From Thraustochytrium sp. TN22 (taxonomy: Eukaryota; Sar; Bigyra; Thraustochytrida; Thraustochytriidae): 64,000 nucleotides of DNA. The notes beneath the pieces were generated by a model, which was given only the letters and a program-made list of their open reading frames with translations, made no database searches and was not told the origin of the DNA. Of this stretch, positions 38,151 through 47,450 are shown piece by piece. The stretch covers positions 18,958 through 82,957 of the forward strand of contig JABLUY010000173.1 of NCBI GenBank assembly GCA_013306675.1, in the 5' to 3' direction. The position numbers were made by a program, and so were the translations under genes. Each line of letters starts with the position of its first letter. Positions within the stretch are counted from its first letter, which is position 1.

Positions 38151-39806
38151 ATGCGCGCCGGGGCGCGCGAGTTCGAGGCGCGGCGGCGCGCGGCCGCGGC
38201 GCCGTGGTGGCGGCAACGGCGCGCGGTGGTGGGCGCGCTGGGCGCAACGGCGGTTCTGGCGGTGGTGGGGTGGCTGTACCACGTGGCGCTGGTGACGCAG
38301 GACCTGCAGCGGTCGGTGCGAGCGGGGGGCAAGGCGCTGCGCAACCTGGACTTGGAGGCGCAGGCGCAGGCGCTCGAGGACAGCGCGGCGCAACGCAAGG
38401 CGACCGCAGCGTACGATGCGCTGGCGGAGGCGGCTGCAGCGCCCGTTGACCCGGTGCTGTACCTGTACGCGGAGCGCGACTGCAAGGGCGACGTGGTGAC
38501 GGCCATACGGCCGCGCGAGGCCGGCAGCACGGATCTGCATGGTGTGTGCCAGTACAACGCGGCTTCGATGCGGCTTGAGGGCGGGCCGGAGGTCGATTTC
38601 TACTCGAGCTGCAACTCGGGCCGCGACTACATCGGCTCGCTCTTCGCGTCCGAGGGCTGCGTGCAGCGCTACCACTACCCCTCGGCGAACTCCTTCCGCT
38701 TCGTGTGGGAGTCGTCGCTGGCGCGGCGCCAGATTCCGGACGAGGTCCTGGAGACGCAGTGGGCACTGCAGGATCACCGGCCCTCCAAGCCGGCCGGGGC
38801 GCCGGCGCGCGCGCGCATCATCTTCTCGTGCGAATCCTCCGAGTACTTTGGCTACCAGGTGTGGGCGAACTACTATGCGTTCCTGACGAGTGGGCAGTCC
38901 AGCGCGTCCTGGACGCGTCTCCTGACCGCTGGCCGTCGTGATGACTTGCCCACGGTCACGGACGGCCTCGCCACCTTCCAGGCCAAGCGCTCGCTGTACT
39001 CGCGGCGGTACTCGCCCATCAACAAGCCGGACGTCATCACCAAGTGGTTCGCCTCTCAGGACCGTCCCCGGGAGGAGGTCATGGTGGTCATCGACCCGGA
39101 CAACTGGCTCCTCAAGGACCTTGACGCCTACGTGGCCCGAGTCAAGCCGGGCTACGCCATCGGCGAACCGGCCTATTACCACGGCAGCCGCACGGCGCAG
39201 AAGCTCTGGAAGGAGGTCTGCCAGCGCAACTGCGACGTGGAAGCCGACCTCGTCGGAGTCCCTTACATCGTGCACCGCGACGACCTCGCAGCCATCGCGC
39301 CACTCTGGCGCTCCTACACCATCATGCTCAAGGATCGCATGGAGCGCGATGAGGACTTCAAGAAGCAGTTCGGCCACCTCGACCTCTCCTGGGCCGCTGA
39401 GATGTTCGGCTACAACTATGCATGTGCGCACGTTGGCGTGCGCCACGAGGTCGTGCCGCGCATTCAGGTCCGTGACGTCGACTCGGAGCACCGCAAGGAC
39501 CGCCTGCAGGAGGTCGCCATGATCCACGTCGGTCGCGCCTGGTTTCCGCCCGACTACCCACCCGCTCAGAAGTGGGCGCACACCGAGGGCAAGAATTTTA
39601 GGCGCTTCGGCCAGCAGGTTTGGTGCAAGTGCAACTTCACCGCCAGCACCATCATGCCGTGGCCCGTGCCCCCCGAGGCCGATTTTCAGAGCACCAAGAC
39701 GCTCGAGATGCTGCACTACTCCAAGGAGCGATTTGGCCCTATTCCTGTCAACACCGAGTTCCGGCGCGGCGCCTCGCGCGGATCCTACGGCCACAGCTTG
39801 AACTGA
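38151..39806 (+). CDS. HPAT/SERGT-like Golgi glycosyltransferase with N-terminal beta-gamma-crystallin-like domain
   Basis: 551 residues from the ATG at 38151. Residues about 25-47 form one N-terminal membrane helix after basic residues, a type II Golgi topology. Residues about 100-187 resemble a beta-gamma-crystallin module (VLYLYAERDCKGD, then CQYNAASMRLEGG, then VDFYSSCNSGRDY). The C-terminal domain (about 220-500) matches the hydroxyproline O-arabinosyltransferase / peptidyl-serine galactosyltransferase fold: IIFSCESSEYFGYQVWANYY, the acidic VVIDPDNWLL motif (about 312-321, at the DxD position), ADLVGVPYIVHRDDLAAIAPLW, and AEMFGYNYACAHVGVRHEV. These enzymes glycosylate cell-wall or secreted proteins in plants and algae. 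The acceptor here is unknown. The upstream hexamer repeat is excluded. Confidence 0.83.
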   Translation: MRAGAREFEARRRAAAAPWWRQRRAVVGALGATAVLAVVGWLYHVALVTQDLQRSVRAGGKALRNLDLEAQAQALEDSAAQRKATAAYDALAEAAAAPVDPVLYLYAERDCKGDVVTAIRPREAGSTDLHGVCQYNAASMRLEGGPEVDFYSSCNSGRDYIGSLFASEGCVQRYHYPSANSFRFVWESSLARRQIPDEVLETQWALQDHRPSKPAGAPARARIIFSCESSEYFGYQVWANYYAFLTSGQSSASWTRLLTAGRRDDLPTVTDGLATFQAKRSLYSRRYSPINKPDVITKWFASQDRPREEVMVVIDPDNWLLKDLDAYVARVKPGYAIGEPAYYHGSRTAQKLWKEVCQRNCDVEADLVGVPYIVHRDDLAAIAPLWRSYTIMLKDRMERDEDFKKQFGHLDLSWAAEMFGYNYACAHVGVRHEVVPRIQVRDVDSEHRKDRLQEVAMIHVGRAWFPPDYPPAQKWAHTEGKNFRRFGQQVWCKCNFTASTIMPWPVPPEADFQSTKTLEMLHYSKERFGPIPVNTEFRRGASRGSYGHSLN

Positions 39807-40131
39807 CTGACTGGGGGCAGCGCGTAGATGCGCTGCTTGTAGTCAGCGCCGCGCCGCTGCACTGGCAGTGAGAAGAAAATTTTTATGAAAATGGGCATTG
39901 TGGTGGGTGGAACCATGGGATACCCAAAGCAGAAGAGACTTTGCCGTTTGACCAAGCCCGGTCACGACAACTTCTTGAACACAAGTCTCTCGGTGGCCAG
40001 CCAGCACCGAAGTGAAGCGAGCTCTTGTGCTTGCCTGCTTCGTGCCTCTTCCTTTCCCAAAAAAAGAAGTCCGAGTCAAATGATGTCAGTTGGGCCCCAC
40101 CTGCCGGCAGCCATACCGCCAATCTAGCTAT
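39807..40131. other. Convergent 3' region
   Basis: 325 bases between the HPAT-like and SNF2 stops, AT-richer, with CTAG-like words at 40123-40136 next to the SNF2 stop. No gene. Confidence 0.6.
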
Positions 40132-43100
40132 CTAGTCAATCACGATGATGTCCTCCTCGGAGCCAGCACCAAGGTCGATGACACCGGATTTCTCCTTCTC
40201 CTTCTTCGACAAAATACTCCCCTCCGGCACGAAGCCCGCCTGGAGACGTCCCGATGTGATACAGGCGGCGACCCACTCGGGCCTTTTAAAGACGCACCGA
40301 ATCGGCTGTTGCGGCATGTGGACAGCCTGCGTCTGGGCATCGATCCGCTGTTGCCAGCTGCTACAGAGCCCTGCCAGCCGCTCGCGGCGGAAGGAGGACA
40401 CCACGAACTGGCAATTGACGTTGCTTGGCTGATCCGAGTCGATCGCCACCACGACGTTGGCGCCGTTGCGCTGAAGCGCCTCGATGAGCTCGTCCGCATT
40501 CGGCACACGCTTGCGCAGCACCAGCACAGAGTGCGGAGCAAATACTCCGCGCGGGTCTGGTGGCTTCTGCATGTACCAGCGATCTAGACTGACCTGGTAA
40601 TTGGGTTCCAGGTGGCTGTACCTGGTATAACTATACGGGCCCTGCAGCATGCGCTGGCCGGAGTCGCCAACAACCTGCCGACCATGGTGAGCACCAACCT
40701 GACCGACGCGGTCCGCTGCCTGGCTGCCAGCGGGCCTATAGGCGGCGCTGCCGCTGCCGCTGCCGCTGCCGCTAGGCAGCTCGCCCTTCTTCATGCGCGC
40801 GACCATATCGGCAGCCTTGGCCGCGGCAACGTGGGGAGGAAAGTTCTGCTCAAGGTACCTGGCCTCCAGCTCCTTCACCTTGGCGAACTCCGCCAGCGCT
40901 TCTTCACGCGCCGCTTCGGTCTGGCGCTCCGCATCGTCCTCGTTCAGCAGCAGATCTTCGAGACAGAAGTCCGTCACAAAGTCTGTACCCCCGCGGTCGT
41001 TCGTGAGCACGCGCTGGAGAGCAATATCACGACGTAGGGCCCGCTTCTGCTGCATCTCCTTCTCCGTTGTCACCGGATCAACAACGACCTGGATCTCGCC
41101 CCCGTCGCCGCCATCAGCCGCACCCTGGCCCTTGCCGTTCGCCTGTAAGTGCTTGGCAACTCCGCCTGCGGCCTCGGCTTCGCCGTTCACGGCGTTCTTG
41201 GCGATGGCAGCGCCCTCCGCGCCGTTGGCAACGATCGTGTCCCCATCGGTGTTGGCGATGGCATTCGCCTGCGGCACTATGCCGCGTGCGGCCTCCTCCT
41301 CCGCAGTCTTGGCTTGGCCGCCACCTCCCTCCTCCTGGCCTTCTTGAAAGGCATCATCGTCATCGTCATTCTCCTTCTCGATCTTGGTCTCTTTCCCCTC
41401 CTCTTCGGCTTCATCCATCTGCTCCTCGTCCTCATTCTCGTTCTCCTCCTCGTCCTCTCCAGTCTGCAGGTCGTCGCGGAGCTTGGCAGGGTTAATGGTT
41501 GCCTTTTGCTGTTGGTTGAAGCGGCGTATGCTGAAGAAGTTGCGCAGGTCCGCCGCGTGGATGGTGCGCTTGGTGGCGCGAGCGTCGACGACACGCGAGG
41601 TCAGCGACTCCTTCTTTGTCTGCTGGTCAAAGATCGTGCGCTCCATCGTTCCAGCCGCAACGAGACGGTAGACAAAGACCGGCTTGGTCTGGCCGAAACG
41701 GTAAGCACGGCACATGGCCTCGTGGTCCAGGCAGGGGTTCCAGCAGGCGTCAAACATGACGACACGGTTGGCCGACTGCAGGTTGAGGCCCTCGCCGGCC
41801 GCTCGCGTGCTCGCCAGGAAGATGCACTTTTCGTGAACGGGCGCCGCGTTGAAGTCATCCACGATCTTGTTGCGCTCGCTCTGCGGGGTCGACCCATCGA
41901 GCCGCGAGAAGCCGATGGAGATGCCCGGCAGGTACGGGCAGCTGTCCGACCCAGCATCCAGCAGCGGGTTGCCCTTGCGCGCCTTTGCGCCGGGCGTTGC
42001 GCCTTCGCCGTCTCCATCGCCGGTGCGGTCCGTGTCTTCGGAACTGGTATGCGCCTCGTCCTCGGCCGGGCCGTGGCGGCCTGCAGTGTCTTCTTCGTCA
42101 GAATCTGCGTCATCCTGCAACTTGATGAGCGCCTGCTGCTTGGGAACGAGCTCGTTGTGGGCACGAATGATGGCTTCAATGATGTTGAGCGTCTGTACGC
42201 TCTGCGAGAAGACGATGGTCTTCTCGTTCTGCTCGCGGATCTGACGCAGCAGCGAAAAGAGGACGACCATCTTGCCCGAGTCCGAGAGGTGCGTCTCGGG
42301 CTTGTAGTTTTGCAAAGCGTCGCGCGCCCATGACAGCGCATGCCTGGACGCGGGCAGCGCGCCGCCCTGATCGTCGATGGCCAACACTGCGCCGTCCTCG
42401 TCGTCCTCCTCCTGCATCTGCCGCATCACGCGATCGTGCTCGACCTGCTGCAAGCGGGAGATGCGGTTGTCCTCCTCAAGCAGGTCCTCCTTGGAGAGCT
42501 GCGCCTCGATGCCACCACGCAGCTGTGCCCCGCGCCAGGAAGCGCGGTGCCAACGGTGCAAGGTGAAGCGCACCATGGAGTCAGGTGCCACGGCCATGTT
42601 TCGTGATTCGCGCACCGTCTCTTCGTATCCGTGGTCGCAGCACTGCATGCCGTTGACGCTCTCAATCTCGTCAAAGGGCTCGAACCAGAGCTGGTCTGGA
42701 TCAGCGCTGACGGCAGCACCAACAGCGCCGGTAGGTGACGAAGACGACGACGACGAGGTGGAGGAGGAGGAGGAGGAGGATGTAGCAGCAGCTGCCGCCG
42801 AGGCCGCCGCCGCGGCGGCCGCCGAGCTCGCTCCGCCATGAACGCGAACGACACGAAAAACGAGGAGGCGGTTGGCGGGACTGTAGCGGTCCGCGGACAC
42901 GTCAAAGGACTGCACCTCAATTGGTAGCGTGTCCAGCACAGAGAGCGGGACGTCGATGGTGACGACTGCGAAGACGCCGTCGCGCGCGCCTAGGCCGGCT
43001 GCACTCGAGCCCTCGCTCTCGCGGAACGTGTTGCAGATGATGTCCGGGTGGTTGACGATGGCCAGCGAGTAGTGGTAGGCCGCGATGATGCCGCCGTTGC

Positions 43101-44140
43101 GCGAGGTACCCGCGTCGCCGTTGTCCGCAGCCTCGCCCACGCGGTGGCGCACAAAGGCCTTGTACAAGGTGCCTTGATGCTTTGTGAGCCGGCAACGCAC
43201 CACCCACTCATACTTGGGTGGGAGCTCGCGCGCCAGGTGCTGCGAGTCGCGCCGTAAGATGATGGAGCGCAGCATGTCGTTGAGTACCATGGTGCGCGAG
43301 CGCGCGAGTGAGACGTCTTCGGGTTTGGAGTCGGCTGCTTGGCCGTTCTCAATGGGGATTTTGAACTGATGCTTGAAGACCTCCTTGGACTGCAGGAACA
43401 TGGGCCGTGCGAAGTTCACCATGCACCAGTATTCGTCGAGGTGGTTCTGCAGCGGGTATCCAGTGAGCACGATGCGCCGCCGCGTGCGGATGAGCGACAT
43501 GGCCTTGACGATTTGCGACTTGGCCTGCCGTAGGCGGTGGCCCTCGTCAACGATGACGAGCGAGGGCCCCGGGTCGGTGGCCAGCAAGCACCGGGCCCTA
43601 ATCGCCTGCTCCGATTCAGGCGGGTCCGTCTCCTTGGGCTCCTGTACCAGGGAGCGGAACATCTCGTAGCCAGTCAACAGCAGGCCGCCCTCGGCCTGCC
43701 AGCGCTCCAGGACCTCGAGCCTCTGCTCGAGACGCGAACCGGTACGCGTGTCCAGCACGCGGACGTTGAAGAGCTTGAGCGCCTCGCGATACTCCGGTAT
43801 GTCCTTGTCCAGCCACTTGTGCAGCTCGCGGTGCCAGTTCAGCACCACGGACGTGGGTGAGACGACCAGAACGGTCGTCTTGCGGTTCGGGTCCTGCGTG
43901 TCCTTGTGGTGCTTGAGGAAGGTGTGCATGAGCGAGATGTTCTGCAGCGTCTTGCCAAGGCCCATGTAGTCAGCCAGGATGCAGCCGCTCAGCGTGTCGG
44001 ACTGCACGTGGCTCCAAAGGAACCTGACGCCCACGGCCTGGTGCGGCTTGACCACCTTGGAGAAGATCGGGTCCAGCCTCACGCGAGGCACGTGTTTGTG
44101 TCCAGCCTTTCCGTTGGTCTTACCCATGTTTGCTGGTGCC

Positions 44141-44239
<99 letters not shown>

Positions 44240-44733
44240 GCTGTTGCTGAGGACGAGGACGAGGATGTGGCAACGGGGGATGTTGTTTCTGCTGCCGTCG
44301 TTGTTGCCGCTTCAGACGCTGGCGCCGCGGCCTCATCCTCGGTCTTTGCCTTGTGCGCGCCATTTTCGGACTCGGCCTTGGCCTCGTCCGATTTGGCCTC
44401 GTCAGCCTTGACGTCCCAAAGCGGAATGCCCTCCCGACGGTCCTTCTCGGAAATGGCCTCGATGGCCCACTTGCCGGCGCGCCGCGCGCCGCGCTTCGCC
44501 CGCTTGAGCAAGCGCTCATCCAGCTTGGACTTGGCTTGGTTGATCTTGCGCTTGCGCTGCTTGTTGGCGCTCGGGCCCGCAGCGCTCGCGTCTCCCGCCA
44601 GGAAACGTTCCGTGGCCTCCGCGCGCGTGCCCGGCTCGGCGCCCGCATCCTCGTCGTGTAGCTGCGCGTCCCCCTCGTCCTGCTGCTGCTCGTCCAGGTC
44701 GGAGCCCATCTCGTCCAGGTCCGCCATGCTCAT
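40132..44733 (-). CDS. ATRX-like SNF2 family ATPase with C-terminal BRCT-like module
   Basis: 1533 residues from the ATG at 44733; the frame above reaches only a TTG. An acidic/basic N-terminus and an (AG)n run (about 166-200) precede the ATPase. Lobe 1 has KPHQAVGVRFLW, DYMGLGKT (Walker A, about 257-264), VLVVSPTSVVLNW, VDEGHRL (about 397-403) and LTGYPLQN. Lobe 2 has FSRLDGSTPQSERN, STRAAGEGLNL and CRAYRFGQTKPV (the arginine-finger region). Both match the ATRX/RAD54-like branch of SNF2 chromatin remodelers. Between lobes lies a long insert with a serine run and a PDZ-like stretch (about 622-732, ...EIESVNGMQ...SMVRFTLHR...). After lobe 2 come a Glu/Asp-rich region and a ~150-residue module ending in IRCVFKRPEWVAACITSGRL, a BRCT-like helix, shared with the neighbouring gene. 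The last residues (DIIVID) fit a SUMO-interacting motif. Confidence 0.93.
44139..44240. repeat. (CTCCTG)n hexamer array inside the SNF2 gene
   Basis: About 17 hexamer units, read on the minus strand as alternating Ala-Gly. Same unit as the array at 37796-38110. Length is likely variable among strains. Confidence 0.9.
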
Positions 44734-45422
44734 CCGTGCCGCGCTGCGCGGAGTCAGCGCCGCGCTCCGTGCGGACGAGGCCGCTGGTGCACGTGCGCCG
44801 CGCGCCGCCCGCCGCCGCCGACGGAGTGCAGGATGGACGTCGCTCTGGCGTCGCGGCCACGTCTGGGAGCGGGAGGGAAAAGTTGTTTGCAAAGGGAGCG
44901 ACGCTGCGCGCGCAGCGCGTACTCTACCGCGCCGCGCCGCGCCGCGCCGCGCCGCCGCGCCGAGCGGGCGAGCGAGCGAGCGAGCGCGCGCGCTCCGGCC
45001 GAGCTAGCCCCGTCGCCTGCCCACGCCGAACGCCGCGCCAGCGCCCACCCGCGCGGCCGATCGGTGCTTGCTCGCTCCAGCGAGCTCGCTTGGACTTTTG
45101 CGAGCGAGCCAAAGGAGCCGCGGTGTCGTCGTTAGTTTCCAGGCAGGCAGGTCAGGCCTAAGCTCCATCAGTAGCCGGAGCTACGTAGACCAATTTGGAT
45201 CGAGGAGCAGATCTCGCCTCGGCCAAGGAAAGTGTACTGCTTGCGGTCCCGGACCCAGCCTACACCGAGCTCTGGCTCGCGGTCTACGGTAAGATGCTGT
45301 TGACTTTGCTTATTTCAAGCCCTGGTAGAGTTGGGACCACGAGGTCATACGTAAGACTAATTAGGATAGAGGAGCAGATCTCGCCTCAGGCTTGCGTTAG
45401 GCTCTGTTGCTGTAGCTTTAGC
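44734..45422. other. Intergenic region with duplicated 3' sequence
   Basis: 689 bases between the SNF2 start and the stop of its neighbour. GGAGCAGATCTCGCCTC occurs at 45204-45220 and 45371-45387. A 28-bp segment at 45321-45348 matches 45472-45499 inside the neighbour's coding end with four differences. GCGCC/GAGCGAGC repeats lie near 44925-44995. The SNF2 promoter must be here. Confidence 0.6.
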
Positions 45423-47051
45423 TTAGTCAAGTACGATAGGGTCACCGCACCCCTGGTAGAGTTGGTGGTACCCCTGGTAGCATTGGGTCCACGAGCTCAG
45501 GCGAGAGAACTTTTGAAAGCTGGCGTCGTCTTCGTCAGGACCGAAGCCCATGAGCATGCGACCCGCGTCGACGCAGGCTTTGACCCACGCGGGCTTCTTG
45601 AAGACGCACCTGATCGGCACCTGCGCCGTGTCAGCAGCGAGCGTCTTTGCGTCGCGCTTCTCTTGCCAGGCCTGGCAAATGGAAGAGAGCTTGTTCCTGC
45701 GAAGGGATGAGACCACGTAACGGTAGCCGTCAATTGCGTTCTTGAGCTCCTCGACGTCGCGCACCAGGTCAACTTTGGCACCATGGCAGGACAGGACCTC
45801 GAGGAGGTCTGCAGCGTCCGGGAGCCGCTTACTCAGGACAAGGACTTTCTGCCCTCGAAAGACCCCAGCCGTGGCAGCCTCGTCCTTTGATTTCTCCATG
45901 CACCAGTTGTCCAAATTGGACTGATAAGCAGAGTCCAGGTGCATGTACTTGGTGTAAGGATGCTTCAGCCTCAACTTCGGAATCACTGCCGTGGACGCCT
46001 CAGTACGCCTCGCGATCTTGCGGTCTTGGGAAGTAGCGCTTCCATTTCCCGAACGAAGCCACGTCATGAGATGGCTCTCTTTACGGCGAGGTCCGGCCAG
46101 ACCGAGCGTGTCGGTGACAGCTGCGCGACCAGCCGAAGCCGGTGATGACGGAGCCGAGGCGGAGGCGGCTGAAGGCGAGGTGGCGGCATGCGCAGCCGTG
46201 GTCAAGGGCGAGACACCAGAGGCCGACAGCGAGGCGGGGGACGAAGCCGAGGTGGCGGTGCACGAGGTGGCGGTGGAGGTGGAAGGAAGCTTTGAAGCCG
46301 AGTCGGAGATCGTCTTTGCGGCAGCGCACATCGAGGCCGCCAGCCCAACTCGGACCCCGCCTTCGTTGTCATGCGACTTGGGGATCGATGTGGAGGGCGT
46401 GGATGGGTTTGAAGCCGGCCGAGGGCCACGTTTTGCGGGCTGCTGAGCTGCTCCCATGGGTTGCGAGGACACTTTCGCCGACTGCGCCGCTCTCTCCGGC
46501 TGCGCCGCTCTCGCCGACCGTGCCGCTCTCGCCGACGGTGCCGTCTTCGCAAATTGCGCCGCTCTCGCCAACTGCGATGTTCCCGCTGACTGCGCTGTTC
46601 CCGCCGACTGCGCAGCTCTCGTCGGCGCATGGCTGTTCGCTTGAGCTGCTCGGGTGTGCGCCTGAGCCTGTGCTTGCGCCGCTGGAGCGAGCGAATGAGG
46701 AGGCTGAGCACCTGGCATGCCCCTCTCGATGTGAAAGAGCCTCGTCTCAATATTTTGCATGAGCTTGTAGTTCTCACGCGCCCAGTGTCTCATCTCGTTG
46801 ACATTGCGCTGCATGAGGCGCTGGCTATGCCTGAGGTACTTGAGCTTGTTCCGTTTTCGGCGAATTCTCCTCACGTCGCGCCTCCTGGCCTTCATGGCCG
46901 TCGTCTGCGCTGCGCTTGTCGCCCCGGAGGAGGTGCCCTGGGGCTGCCCCTTGGGCTTTTCGCCTCGCTCCTTGTCATCTTGGCTGCCCTGGCGCGGCGG
47001 CGCCGCAGCCAGCACCGAGGCCGCGGCCTCACTGTCAGAACTACCCGGCAT
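45423..47051 (-). CDS. Paralogue of the SNF2 C-terminal module on a disordered scaffold
   Basis: 542 residues from the ATG at 47051; the longer frame starts at TTG. Residues 50-110 are strongly basic and helical (KARRRDVRRIRRKRNKLKYL). Residues about 115-375 are low complexity: repeated R-A-A-Q-S/A-R-A-A-Q units, then Ser/Thr/Ala-rich. Residues about 380-530 closely parallel the end of the adjacent SNF2 ATPase: YTKYMHLDSAYQSNLDNW, KVLVLSKRLPDAADLLEVL, YRYVVSSLRRNKLSSICQAW, VPIRCVFKKPAWVKACVDAGR. The last residues (PIVLD) also resemble the SNF2 end. There is no ATPase domain. A BRCT-like fold is the best guess for the shared module. It lies on the same strand, 0.7 kb upstream of the SNF2 start, so a local partial duplication is likely. 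Confidence 0.85.
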   Translation of the reverse strand: MPGSSDSEAAASVLAAAPPRQGSQDDKERGEKPKGQPQGTSSGATSAAQTTAMKARRRDVRRIRRKRNKLKYLRHSQRLMQRNVNEMRHWARENYKLMQNIETRLFHIERGMPGAQPPHSLAPAAQAQAQAHTRAAQANSHAPTRAAQSAGTAQSAGTSQLARAAQFAKTAPSARAARSARAAQPERAAQSAKVSSQPMGAAQQPAKRGPRPASNPSTPSTSIPKSHDNEGGVRVGLAASMCAAAKTISDSASKLPSTSTATSCTATSASSPASLSASGVSPLTTAAHAATSPSAASASAPSSPASAGRAAVTDTLGLAGPRRKESHLMTWLRSGNGSATSQDRKIARRTEASTAVIPKLRLKHPYTKYMHLDSAYQSNLDNWCMEKSKDEAATAGVFRGQKVLVLSKRLPDAADLLEVLSCHGAKVDLVRDVEELKNAIDGYRYVVSSLRRNKLSSICQAWQEKRDAKTLAADTAQVPIRCVFKKPAWVKACVDAGRMLMGFGPDEDDASFQKFSRLSSWTQCYQGYHQLYQGCGDPIVLD

Positions 47052-47450
47052 CGCGGCAAGCCAGCTGACTGCCTGCTGCCTGCTGCCTGAGCCCGCGCGC
47101 GCTCCCACCGCAGCGCAGCGGCGCGCAGCGGCGCGCAGCGGCCTGTCAAGCCGCAAGTATTCTGCTGCGGCGCAGCGGCAGTCTGAGCTTGCGAACCTAA
47201 CCTAACCACCATGGTGGCGGACCCCCCACTCAACCACCGCGACGCCGAAGGCCCGACACAGTGGAGACACTGACGACGCGCCTCAACTGCAGACGCGAGA
47301 AGAAAACTTAGGTTACACAAAGATCATCATGATGAATCTTGAACGTCAAAGTCGCCGCTGCCCGGGGCGCGAAGCGCGGCCTTCCATAGGCTGTGCAGCG
47401 CGCGGCGCAGATCATGGGCGTGACGCTGATGCTGCATCATGGCGAGACGG
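47052..47450. other. Intergenic region, tandem minus-strand genes
   Basis: 399 bases between the SNF2-tail paralogue and the P-type ATPase stop. It has GCAGCGGCGC repeats (about 47105-47140) and no distinct coding signal. Confidence 0.5.

Noticed and set aside
37617-39794. 725-codon minus-strand frame across the HPAT-like gene
   Set aside because: Shadow frame; it is kept open by the hexamer repeat and absence of rare stops.
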